39,111 bases of DNA, from positions 1 to 39,111 of the forward strand of contig JASGKO010000034.1 in assembly GCA_049840595.1 (NCBI GenBank). The letters run 5' to 3'. The stretch is from JASGKO01 sp049840595. GTDB taxonomy: Bacteria; Verrucomicrobiota; Verrucomicrobiia; Chthoniobacterales; Chthoniobacteraceae. This document shows positions 26,484-34,623 of the stretch, in pieces. A model generated the notes under the pieces. That model saw nothing but the letters and a program-made list of their open reading frames with translations. It ran no database searches and was not told where the DNA came from. Position 1 is the first letter of the stretch, and each line of letters opens with the position of its first letter. Position numbers and translations under genes: made by a program.

Positions 26484-28297
26484 TGACTCACCATCGTTCC
26501 GACCAGTTCCTGTTTCAACTGGGGATCGAGATCCACATTTTTTATCCAGGCGTCCGCTCCGGCGGCGTCGGAATCCCGCCAGGTGATGTAAATGCTTCTG
26601 AAAGCATTTACCTTTTGTTCGCCACTGTCGATCGTGCTGGCCATTTCGACTGCCGCTCTGGGATCGGATGCGGCTACGCTCCCACTGGCGGCGACCAGGG
26701 TGGCATCCCGGTCTTCACCTTTGCCCAGCTTCGAAATCCACGCTTTCGCATCGGAGGGGTTTTCTTGCAGCCAGACGGAAAGAGTGCTGCCCTCGGCGAG
26801 ATTGCGCTTTTCGGGATCGGTGATGGAAGAGGCCAGTTGCAATGCTTCCTCCGGCTCGGCTTGGTAGAGAGCCGCCGCTGCCGATTCGCAGGCACTGTCG
26901 TGAAGTTCTTCATTCGCGATTCCCTTGATCCAGGCGGCGGTTTTGTCCTCATCTTTTGTGGCCCACGCCTGGGCGATGCTGCCCACGATCATCTGGGCAT
27001 TCGAGGCGCCACTGACGGTCTCAAACCACGCGGCGGCTTTCTCTGGGTCCCGGGATGCCCAAGTGGAGGCCAGCTCGATGGTTGCATCATCCCGCGTGGG
27101 ACTGTCTGGCATCTCAGAAATAATGTTCGCCGCCTCCGCCGGATTTTTTGCAACGAGGCCGCTGACAATCCCCGGCCAGACGGCTTTTTGCACATTGGGA
27201 TCGGTTTGTTTTGCGGCCCATTTTTCCGCCGCCTCGGCGTCGCGGCTGGCCCAATCTTGGGCGATGTGGAGGAGCGCTCCATTTTGCATGCTGCCCGGGG
27301 TCATTAATTCAACGATCTTGAGCATCTTCTCGGGCCTGTCCAATAGCGACCGGAGATCCATCTGCATCACCATATTGTTCAAGCCCATTCCGGCGGGCTG
27401 CTTGCTTAGCCACGCGTAGGCGCCGTCGTAATCGCTGACCAGCCAGGGGGCCATGTATCTTCCAAGCAACGCAGTTTTCTCTTCATCGCTTTGTAATTGC
27501 TTGATCCATCCGATCGCCGTCCTCGGGTCCTGCCCCATCCAGGCCTGCATGACCGTATCGATCGCGCTCTGCCGCAGCATTCCGCTTGGCAAACTGGCGG
27601 CCTTCCCGGCGGCTTCGCTGGGGTTGCGCTCCACCCATTTGTGGAAAATCTGATTGATCGAAAAGTAATCCCCGGCGATCTCGGAGTCCTTGTCGGCCAT
27701 GACGAGCGCGCGAGCCGGATCGCTTTCTGCAATAGAAAGCAGGATGGCCTGCTTTGCCGTCGTCCGAAGCGGGCGATCCTGGAGTTGAGCGGCCCATTTC
27801 TGAGCGGCGTCAACGTCCCTTCCGGCCCAGGCACCCATGGCCGCGGCTAAAATTCCCCGTTTGGCATCGCTGGCGGGAAGGCTTTGCACATAGGCCAGCG
27901 CTGCTGGTGCATCCGCCTCCGTCCATCGGCCGAGGAAGAGTTTGAGGGCATCTGCTTTATCAGGAGCGCTTTTCAGATTTGCGATTTCCTGGACAATGGC
28001 GCGTCCATTTTGCGCCGTCACCGTATCGGCCAGGGCGTAGAGCCGTCCCATGCGATGGGATTCATCGCGGATCTCAAAGGCACTGGCGACGCGATCCACC
28101 AGCTGTTGAGGAGTGGTCGTTGCCAGTTCCGGTGGGCTGTCGGACGTCGATCCATTACTGGAAATTACAGCGCTGGAGGTACTTCCAGCATTATTCCCCG
28201 AGTTCGATCCCTGGCTGGAAAGCACCACATGCACCGAGGTGCCGAACATGAACCCCAGCACCGTCCCCGCTCCGATCAATTTCCAATCAACATTCAT
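26480..28297 (-). CDS. Membrane-anchored protein with fifteen 32-residue helical repeats
   Basis: The 605-residue protein has one N-terminal membrane helix (IGAGTVLGFMFGTSVHVVL), a Ser/Gly/Asn-rich linker, and a cap of about 60 residues (ASAFEIRDESHRMGRLYALA). It then has fifteen repeats of exactly 32 residues running to the C-terminus. The repeat pattern is W-A-x2-D-P-x-A-A-x2-W-x4-P-x4-R-x2-A-x3-I-x3, for example WASRDPEKAAAW. This predicts an alpha-solenoid of two helices per repeat outside the inner membrane. I know no named family for it. The paralogue lies 86 nt upstream; the SDR overlaps downstream. A scaffold or binding role is inferred only from architecture. Confidence 0.82.
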   Translation of the reverse strand: MNVDWKLIGAGTVLGFMFGTSVHVVLSSQGSNSGNNAGSTSSAVISSNGSTSDSPPELATTTPQQLVDRVASAFEIRDESHRMGRLYALADTVTAQNGRAIVQEIANLKSAPDKADALKLFLGRWTEADAPAALAYVQSLPASDAKRGILAAAMGAWAGRDVDAAQKWAAQLQDRPLRTTAKQAILLSIAESDPARALVMADKDSEIAGDYFSINQIFHKWVERNPSEAAGKAASLPSGMLRQSAIDTVMQAWMGQDPRTAIGWIKQLQSDEEKTALLGRYMAPWLVSDYDGAYAWLSKQPAGMGLNNMVMQMDLRSLLDRPEKMLKIVELMTPGSMQNGALLHIAQDWASRDAEAAEKWAAKQTDPNVQKAVWPGIVSGLVAKNPAEAANIISEMPDSPTRDDATIELASTWASRDPEKAAAWFETVSGASNAQMIVGSIAQAWATKDEDKTAAWIKGIANEELHDSACESAAAALYQAEPEEALQLASSITDPEKRNLAEGSTLSVWLQENPSDAKAWISKLGKGEDRDATLVAASGSVAASDPRAAVEMASTIDSGEQKVNAFRSIYITWRDSDAAGADAWIKNVDLDPQLKQELVGTMVSQ

Positions 28298-28383
28298 TTC
28301 TCCTTCCGAGAGAAACTTTCATGCCAAACGCCTGTTTCCTTTTCTTTATCGACCTGGCAGGAAGCAGAAAGACCTTCGGATCG

Positions 28384-30012
28384 CTACTCCGCCTTCATTC
28401 CGCCGAGTTGTTGCTTCAGCTTGTCGTCGAGATTCGCATTGCTCAGCCAGGCTTGCGCGGCCTGGGGGTCGTTGCGCAGCCAGTTGGAATAGGCGTTGAA
28501 GGTTGCGCTCTGGCGCATCTGGTCGTTGGACATGGTGGTGATGAGTTGCATCGCCAGTTGCGGATCGTTTTGGGCGAGGCCCCAGGTGGAGCGTTCGATG
28601 GCGGTGTCGCGTTCCTGCCCCGCGGGGAGCTGGGAGACCCATTGCACGGCCGATTGAGGATCATTCTGCGCCCAGTTGGAAAGCACGTTGCCGAGCGCAT
28701 TCTGGCGCGTGCTCTGGTCGGAGAGTTGGGTGGCCCACTGGGCGGCGGAGAGCGGGTCGTTCTGCGCCCACTGGAAGGCGATGTCGCCCATGGCGTTGTT
28801 GCGAGCCCCGGTATTTTGAATGGTCCCCGCGAGCGTGGCGGCGGCGGTGGGATCGCTCTCGGCGATGCCCTGGATCACCCCGGGCCAGATCGCGTTTTGC
28901 ACGCTGGAGTCGGTCTGTTTTTCCACCCACTCCTGCGCGGCCTTGGGATCGTTGCGAGCCCAGTTGCTGGCGATGTTGCGCAGCACATTGTTCTGCGTGC
29001 CGCCGGGGGTCATCAACTGGGCCAGCGAGACTGCTTGCTTCGGATCGTCATTGGAAAACTGCCAGCTCATCTGCTCCACAAGGCGGTTCATTTGCAGGCC
29101 CTCGGGCTGTTTTTGCAGCCATTGATACGCGCCGTCGAAATCCTGCTGGGCCCACGTGCGGACGATGCCGCTGAGCAGATTCGTCTGCTGGCCGCCGGGT
29201 GCCATCTGCTGGGCCCATGCGAGGGCGGCCTGCGGATCTTTCTGCGCCCATTGCTGGCCGATCACATCGAGCGCACTGGTGCGCAGTCGTCCCGCCGGGA
29301 GACTGGCTGCCCGCTGGGCTGCGGCCTCCGGATCACGCGAAGCCCATTCGCCGAAAATGGTGTAGGCGAATGATCCGCTGCCCGCCCCCTGGCTGAGCGA
29401 GGGATCGCTCTGGATCATCACCAGTGCCTTGTTCGGATCGTCTTCCGCCACCTTGCCGAGGATGGCCTGCTGGCTCTGCGTTTTCAGGTCGCCATTGGGC
29501 AACTGGCTGGCCCAGGCCTGGGCGCCGGCGAGATCCTTGTCCGCCCAGCCGCCGATCGCGGCGAGGATGGCGCTCTTGCGCTGCTGCTGGTTCGCCAATC
29601 CCTGCGCGTAATCCATCGCCGCCTGCGGATCCAGGCTGGCCCACTGGCCGATCACCGCGCTGAGCAGGAACGATTTGTCCGGCACGTTGCCGAGCTTCCG
29701 CACCGCCTCCGCCGCGTCGCGCCCATTGGCCGCGGTGACTTCATCCGCGAACTGGTAAAACTTCGCCCAGCGCTTGAAGCGATTGCGCACCTCAAAGGCA
29801 CTCGCAAATTTTTCGGTGAACGTCCCTTTTGTAGCAGTGCCGGATGAGGCAGCAGCGCTTGGCGGAGCTGCTCCATTCGACTTGGAGTCCTGCCACTCCG
29901 CGGCTTGGGCTTGAGACGAGCCGGGGGCATGGTCTGATTTCCAGACCGTCGCCGTGGCCAGGCCCGTTACGAACCCCGCCACGGCCAGCACCGTTGCCGC
30001 ACCCCGTTGCAT
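28384..30012 (-). CDS. Membrane-anchored protein with thirteen 32-residue helical repeats
   Basis: The 542-residue protein has an N-terminal membrane segment (AATVLAVAGFVTGLATATVW), an Ala/Ser-rich linker, the same cap (FASAFEVRNRFKRWAKFYQFA) and thirteen repeats; one repeat carries a 3-residue insert. Typical repeats start WAQNDPQSAVQWVSQLPAG or WASRDPEAAAQRAASLPAG. The order of Trp and non-Trp repeat starts matches the 605-residue protein for the first twelve repeats, and the last repeat also matches, so the two differ by two repeats near the C-terminus. The start lies 9 nt after the glgC stop, so it is likely co-transcribed with glgC. Function is unknown. Confidence 0.82.
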   Translation of the reverse strand: MQRGAATVLAVAGFVTGLATATVWKSDHAPGSSQAQAAEWQDSKSNGAAPPSAAASSGTATKGTFTEKFASAFEVRNRFKRWAKFYQFADEVTAANGRDAAEAVRKLGNVPDKSFLLSAVIGQWASLDPQAAMDYAQGLANQQQRKSAILAAIGGWADKDLAGAQAWASQLPNGDLKTQSQQAILGKVAEDDPNKALVMIQSDPSLSQGAGSGSFAYTIFGEWASRDPEAAAQRAASLPAGRLRTSALDVIGQQWAQKDPQAALAWAQQMAPGGQQTNLLSGIVRTWAQQDFDGAYQWLQKQPEGLQMNRLVEQMSWQFSNDDPKQAVSLAQLMTPGGTQNNVLRNIASNWARNDPKAAQEWVEKQTDSSVQNAIWPGVIQGIAESDPTAAATLAGTIQNTGARNNAMGDIAFQWAQNDPLSAAQWATQLSDQSTRQNALGNVLSNWAQNDPQSAVQWVSQLPAGQERDTAIERSTWGLAQNDPQLAMQLITTMSNDQMRQSATFNAYSNWLRNDPQAAQAWLSNANLDDKLKQQLGGMKAE

Positions 30013-30021
30013 AAGTTCGAT

Positions 30022-31317
30022 TTACACGCGCGTGCCCGGGGCGAGGACCGCGCTCTTCGGGATGACGACGATCCCATCGCGGATGTAGAAGTTTTCTCCG
30101 TCGAAATTCTTGGGCTTGCCCTCCGGCGAGATCGTCACGTTGTCGCCGATGTGCGCATTCTTGTCGATGATCGCATTCTCGATGTGGCAGTTGCGACCGA
30201 TGCCGAGGCGCACGCCATTGCCGGCACGGGCGTCCTTGTCCACATCGTAGAAATCGGAACCCATGATGATCGTGTTGCGAATCGTCGAACCCGCGTCGAT
30301 GAAGCTGCGGATGCCGATGACGGCGCGCTCGATGGTGGAGTCGGTGATCACGCAACCGTCGGAGATGATGGCCTGGCGGATGTTCGCGCCATTCACCTTG
30401 CTCGCGGGCAGGAAGCGCGCGTGGGTGTAAACCGGCGAGAGCGGATCGAAGAAGCTGTAGCTCGGCACCGTCTCGGTGAGGTTCAGGTTCGCATCGAAGA
30501 AGGCACGGATGGTGCCGATATCCTCCCAGTAGCCCTGGAAGATGTAGGCGCCGACCTTGTATTTCTCGATCGCGCCCGGGATCACGTGCTTGCCGAAATC
30601 GACCAGATCGTTATCCAGCGCTTCGATGAGCGCCTTGCGGTTGAAGATATAGATGCCCATCGAGGCCTGGTAGAGATTCTCGTGCTCGTTCTTGCCCAGC
30701 TCGCGCAGCAACGGCGCGGGGATCGAGAGTTCGTCGAGCAGCTCGGGCTGCTTCGGCTTTTCCACGAAGCGGATGATGTGACGATCGGCATCGGTGTGCA
30801 TGATGCCGAAATCCGTCGCCGCTTCACGCGACACCGGGATGGTGGCGATCGTGATATCGAGCTTCTTCTCGATGTGATCCTTCAGCAGGGTGCGGAAGTC
30901 CATGCGATAGAGCTGGTCACCGCTGAGGATGAGGAAATATTCGTAATCGCGCTGGAGGAAGTCGCGCATGTTCTGCCGCACCGCGTCGGCCGTGCCCTGG
31001 TACCAATGCGCGCCGGTCGGCCGCTGCTGGGCGGCGAGGATCTCGACGAAGCTGCGCGAGAAGTGGTCGAACTTGTAGCTGGCCTGGATGTGACGGATGA
31101 GCGACGTGCTGTTAAACTGTGTTAACACATACATGTGGCGCAGTCCCGAGTTGATGCAGTTGCTGATCGGGATGTCCACCAGACGATACTTGCCGCCGAG
31201 TGGGACCGCGGGTTTGGAGCGGTCCTTGGTAAGTGGGAACAGGCGTGTGCCGGCGCCGCCACCCATGATGATGGCGAGCGTGTTGCCGAGGGAGGGGGAT
31301 GACGAGGTAGTGCTCAT
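30022..31317 (-). CDS. glgC: Glucose-1-phosphate adenylyltransferase
   Basis: The 431-residue protein has the nucleotidyltransferase start GGGAGTRLFPLTKDRSKPAV, then RLVDIPISNCINSG, GTADAVRQN, SGDQLYRMD, FVEKPK, YWEDIGT and a C-terminal left-handed beta-helix rich in hexapeptides. It makes ADP-glucose from glucose-1-phosphate and ATP, the committed step of glycogen synthesis. The sequence is closest in feel to cyanobacterial and plant-type enzymes. ATG 31317 is chosen because the upstream in-frame codons are atypical. It is divergent from glmS and leads a string with two repeat proteins and an SDR. Confidence 0.93.
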   Translation of the reverse strand: MSTTSSSPSLGNTLAIIMGGGAGTRLFPLTKDRSKPAVPLGGKYRLVDIPISNCINSGLRHMYVLTQFNSTSLIRHIQASYKFDHFSRSFVEILAAQQRPTGAHWYQGTADAVRQNMRDFLQRDYEYFLILSGDQLYRMDFRTLLKDHIEKKLDITIATIPVSREAATDFGIMHTDADRHIIRFVEKPKQPELLDELSIPAPLLRELGKNEHENLYQASMGIYIFNRKALIEALDNDLVDFGKHVIPGAIEKYKVGAYIFQGYWEDIGTIRAFFDANLNLTETVPSYSFFDPLSPVYTHARFLPASKVNGANIRQAIISDGCVITDSTIERAVIGIRSFIDAGSTIRNTIIMGSDFYDVDKDARAGNGVRLGIGRNCHIENAIIDKNAHIGDNVTISPEGKPKNFDGENFYIRDGIVVIPKSAVLAPGTRV

Positions 31318-31482
31318 GAGCGAGATGCAGTCAGGAAAAAGGGTTGAGGCTTCATCTTGAGCACGCCCGCGCACCGAAGCGAAGCCTTTTTCTCTGGAAA
31401 AACACTTGGCGCTCCATTTTGAACGAAAATCGGTCTTTCTCCGTATCTTCGTGGCGAAAGCGCTACCCAAAATTACACCTTC

Positions 31483-31504
31483 GCAACCCGAGTATCTCGG
31501 TTGC
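31483..31504 (+). promoter_or_regulatory. Hairpin in the glmS leader
   Basis: GCAACCCGAG-TAT-CTCGGTTGC forms a 9-bp stem with one bulged C, 34 nt before the glmS ATG. No Shine-Dalgarno sequence is clear between it and the start (GTCAGGGTGAAAAACTT). It could affect transcription or translation of glmS, but it has neither the size nor the conserved parts of a glmS ribozyme. Confidence 0.35.
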
Positions 31505-31538
31505 AGCGAGGCACATAGTCTGTCAGGGTGAAAAACTT

Positions 31539-33389
31539 ATGTGCGGAATTGTAGGCTATATTGGCAAAAATGAAGCGGCTCCCATCCTGCTCGACGGGCT
31601 CCGGCGTCTGGAATATCGCGGGTATGACTCGGCTGGCGTCGCCACCCTCGACCACGGCACCATTGAGGTGCGCAAGTGCATCGGTCGCATTGCCAACGTC
31701 ACCGGCCTCGTGCAAAGCAATCCGCTCCACGGCACGATGGGAATCAGCCATACCCGCTGGGCGACCCATGGCGGCGTGACCGATGAAAACGCCCACCCGC
31801 ATTTCGACCAGAGCGGCAAGCTCATGCTGGTGCATAACGGCGTGATCGAAAATTACCAGGCCCTGCGCGAGGAACTCATCCGGGAAGGCCACGTCTTCAA
31901 GTCGCAGACGGATACCGAAGTGCTCGCGCATCTGGTGGGTAAATTTTATGATGCCGCTGGGGGCGAGCCTTCCAAGGCCCGCTTGCTCACCGGTCTCCAG
32001 CAGGCGCTCAAGCTCGTCATCGGCACCTACGGCGTCGGCATTATGCACAGCGATCTGCCCGACTGGATTTTCGGCGCGCGCCGCGGCAGCCCGCTCGTGC
32101 TTGGCATCGGCAAGGGCGAGAATTTCATCGCCAGCGACGTGAGTGCGATCGTCGCCCACACCCGCGACGCGGTTTACCTGAACGACTATGACATCGCCTG
32201 CCTCTCCCGCGACCAGTTCGAGATCATCTCGCTGCTCGGCGGCGTCCCCGGCTTCGAGGTGAGCAAAGTGGAATACACCGCCGACGACGTGAGCAAGGGG
32301 GATTACCCCCATTACATGCTCAAGGAAATCTACGAGCAGCCCGAAACGATCCTCGACGCCATGCGCGGCCGCCTTTCCCGCGAGGAAGCGACCGCCAAGC
32401 TCGGCGGCCTGGAAATGACGCCGAAAGAGCTGCGCGAGATCGACCGCATCATCCTCACCGGCTGCGGCTCCGCCCACCATGCCGCGATGGTCGGCGAATA
32501 CATCATCGAAACCCTCGCGCAGATGCCGGTGGAGGTGGAGTTTGCCAGCGAGTTCCGCTATCGCAACCTGCCGATGCCGAAGGACACGCTCGTCTTCTGC
32601 ATCAGCCAGAGCGGCGAGACCGCCGATACCCTCGCCGCACTCCGCGAGAGCCAGCGCAAGGGCCACCGCACCCTCGGCATTTGCAACAACGTCGGCTCCA
32701 CCATCGCCCGCGAGAGCGACGGCGGCGTTTACATGCACGCCGGGCCCGAGATCGGCGTTGCCGCCACCAAGTCCTTCACCTCGCAGGTCGTCATCCTCAC
32801 CCTCATCGCGCTGCTCTTCGGCCGCATCCGTCACCTCAGCACCAGCGAGGGCCTGCGCATCCTCGATGAACTGGAAGCCCTGCCCGACAAGGTGCGCCGC
32901 ATCTTCGAGCAGGCCGAGCACATCAAGGCCATCGCCGAGAAGTATGCGAAGTCGCACTCGATGCTGTTCCTCGGCCGCCAGTTCAACTTCCCGATCGCGC
33001 TGGAGGGCGCGCTCAAGATGAAGGAGATCAGCTACATTCACACCGCCGGCCACCCGAGCGCCGAGCTCAAGCACGGCATCATCGCCCTCATCACGCCCGA
33101 CATGCCGAGCCTCTTCATCGCGCCCGAGGACAGCGTGTTCGAGAAAAACGTGAGCAACATCGAGGAAGTGAAAGCGCGCCGCGGCCCCGTGATCGCGATC
33201 GTCACCGAGGGCTGCACCAAGCTCGACAAGACGGTGGACGACATCATCACCATCCCGCATTGCGCCGATTACCTCTCGCCGATCCTGAGCGTGATCCCGC
33301 TGCAGCTTCTGTCCTACTACACCTCCGTGGCCCTTGGCTGCGACGTGGACAAGCCGCGCAACCTCGCGAAGAGCGTGACGGTCGAGTAG
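31539..33389 (+). CDS. glmS: Glutamine--fructose-6-phosphate aminotransferase (isomerizing)
   Basis: The 616-residue protein begins MCGIVGYIG, so Cys2 is the N-terminal nucleophile of the glutaminase domain. LEYRGYDSAG, HTRWATHGG, HNGVIENY and RRGSPLVLGIG follow. Two SIS domains carry SQSGETADTLAALRES and IGVAATKSFTSQ, then FNFPIALEGALKMKEISYIH and the C-terminal PRNLAKSVTVE. It makes glucosamine-6-phosphate from fructose-6-phosphate and glutamine for cell-wall amino sugars. ATG 31539 is required by the Cys2 rule, although the frame is open further upstream. The 221-nt gap to glgC must hold both divergent promoters. Confidence 0.96.
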   Translation: MCGIVGYIGKNEAAPILLDGLRRLEYRGYDSAGVATLDHGTIEVRKCIGRIANVTGLVQSNPLHGTMGISHTRWATHGGVTDENAHPHFDQSGKLMLVHNGVIENYQALREELIREGHVFKSQTDTEVLAHLVGKFYDAAGGEPSKARLLTGLQQALKLVIGTYGVGIMHSDLPDWIFGARRGSPLVLGIGKGENFIASDVSAIVAHTRDAVYLNDYDIACLSRDQFEIISLLGGVPGFEVSKVEYTADDVSKGDYPHYMLKEIYEQPETILDAMRGRLSREEATAKLGGLEMTPKELREIDRIILTGCGSAHHAAMVGEYIIETLAQMPVEVEFASEFRYRNLPMPKDTLVFCISQSGETADTLAALRESQRKGHRTLGICNNVGSTIARESDGGVYMHAGPEIGVAATKSFTSQVVILTLIALLFGRIRHLSTSEGLRILDELEALPDKVRRIFEQAEHIKAIAEKYAKSHSMLFLGRQFNFPIALEGALKMKEISYIHTAGHPSAELKHGIIALITPDMPSLFIAPEDSVFEKNVSNIEEVKARRGPVIAIVTEGCTKLDKTVDDIITIPHCADYLSPILSVIPLQLLSYYTSVALGCDVDKPRNLAKSVTVE

Positions 33390-33472
33390 TGGCCGTTTTT
33401 CTGGGATCGAAAAATTTCGTTGCCGGAAATCTTGAATCTGCGGTTGATCCTGGTCTGCCGCCGGGGTCCGGC

Positions 33473-34534
33473 TTAATCCGCCCCTTTGGTCACCAGGTGC
33501 ATCATCCGCACGGAACTGCCATTCATCCACGTGCTGCCGACCAGGGTCGCACGTGGAAATTGCGGCACGCCGCGCTCGTTGTTGTGGAGCATGCCGATCA
33601 CCATCTCGACCGCCGCTTCGCCGACTTCCTCGTTGTGCTGGTGCATGCCGGCCCAGTCCTCGTGATCCTTCCGCCATTCGAGCTGGATGAGCCCGACCTC
33701 GTCCGGCACGGCAAAGCCCGCATCCTGCACCCACTGGCGCACGGTATGGTAGAGGGTGAGGATGACATCCGGCTTTTCCTTTTCCAGCCAGCGGTGAAAA
33801 ATGGCCGGGTTCGCCTTGGCCTCGGTCACGCTGTAAAAAGGCGACACCCGCTGCTTGCGCGGCAGCGATTGCTGCGCGACCAGCACTCCGGCGGTGAAGC
33901 GGCCTTCGACGAGCTCGTCGATCACCGCATCCAGCACCAGCGCGGGGCGTTTGTAGCCGAGCTGGAGCGCCTTTTCAAAAGCGCGCCGGGCAAGGATGTG
34001 GTGGTCGGTGCTGCAAAACGAAAGCGCTGGATTGCGGGTGCGCACGCCGGTGACCACGCAGGGAAAGGTTTCCCACAGGGCTTGAAAGCGCTCGGGGAGA
34101 CGGTTGTTATTCATCAATCCCGCGATCACCGCGCCGCGGATGTTGCGCGTCTGTAAAATGCGCACCAGCCGGGCTCCGTCCAGCTCGGGATCGTGGAGCC
34201 AGAACTCGTCGAGGCTGTAGCCCTGCCGGCTCGCGGCCCGGCGGCAGCCTGCCACGTAGCTGGGGATCGTTGGATGCTGGCGAAACGCCTCGCGATCCTT
34301 GTTCGCGTTGATCAGAGCCAGGGTCGCCTTGTGCCCGGCGGTCGCGCCCGTGCGCAATTGCGCCATGAGATGGCTCACCACCGGATTGCGCGTGTAGCCG
34401 AGGCGTTTCGCGATTTCGGCGATGCGCTTGCGGGTTTGGGGCGGGATTTGCGGATCGTTGCGCAGGGCAAGGGAGACGGCATTTTTGGAGACTCCGGCCG
34501 CCCGCGCGACGTCGAGCATGGAAACTTTTCGCAT
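33473..34534 (-). CDS. LacI/GalR-family transcriptional regulator
   Basis: The 353-residue protein has the LacI helix-turn-helix and hinge (SMLDVARAAGVSKNAVSLAL, TRKRIAEIAKRLGYTRNPV) and a periplasmic-binding-protein-like effector domain (RNIRGAVIAGLM, YKRPALVLDAV, PDVILTLYHTVRQW). It represses or activates by binding a palindromic operator when a sugar or sugar phosphate is absent. It is divergent from araB across 89 nt, so control of araB by an arabinose- or ribulose-related effector is likely but inferred. The gene is intact and converges on glmS. Confidence 0.9.
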   Translation of the reverse strand: MRKVSMLDVARAAGVSKNAVSLALRNDPQIPPQTRKRIAEIAKRLGYTRNPVVSHLMAQLRTGATAGHKATLALINANKDREAFRQHPTIPSYVAGCRRAASRQGYSLDEFWLHDPELDGARLVRILQTRNIRGAVIAGLMNNNRLPERFQALWETFPCVVTGVRTRNPALSFCSTDHHILARRAFEKALQLGYKRPALVLDAVIDELVEGRFTAGVLVAQQSLPRKQRVSPFYSVTEAKANPAIFHRWLEKEKPDVILTLYHTVRQWVQDAGFAVPDEVGLIQLEWRKDHEDWAGMHQHNEEVGEAAVEMVIGMLHNNERGVPQFPRATLVGSTWMNGSSVRMMHLVTKGAD

Positions 34535-34623
34535 GACGGGCTGAGTTTCGGCGGCTAAGACTTTACTGTCAAGCGTTCCGGAGGTTTACCGCTTCAGAAA
34601 AATCGATTCAATCAAATACCCCT
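34535..34623. promoter_or_regulatory. Divergent promoter region of lacI-type regulator and araB
   Basis: The 89-nt gap must contain both promoters. AATCGATT at 34601-34608 is an eight-base palindrome with a central CG, as in LacI-family operators, 16 nt before the araB ATG. No other convincing half-sites are visible. Confidence 0.35.

Noticed and set aside
31400..31538. glmS ribozyme upstream of glmS
   Set aside because: The leader has only one short hairpin and lacks the core and pseudoknots of the ribozyme.
31473..33734. 753-codon open frame opposite glmS
   Set aside because: It is antisense to a fully conserved glmS and has shadow composition (His, Ala, Glu, Val runs); no motif.
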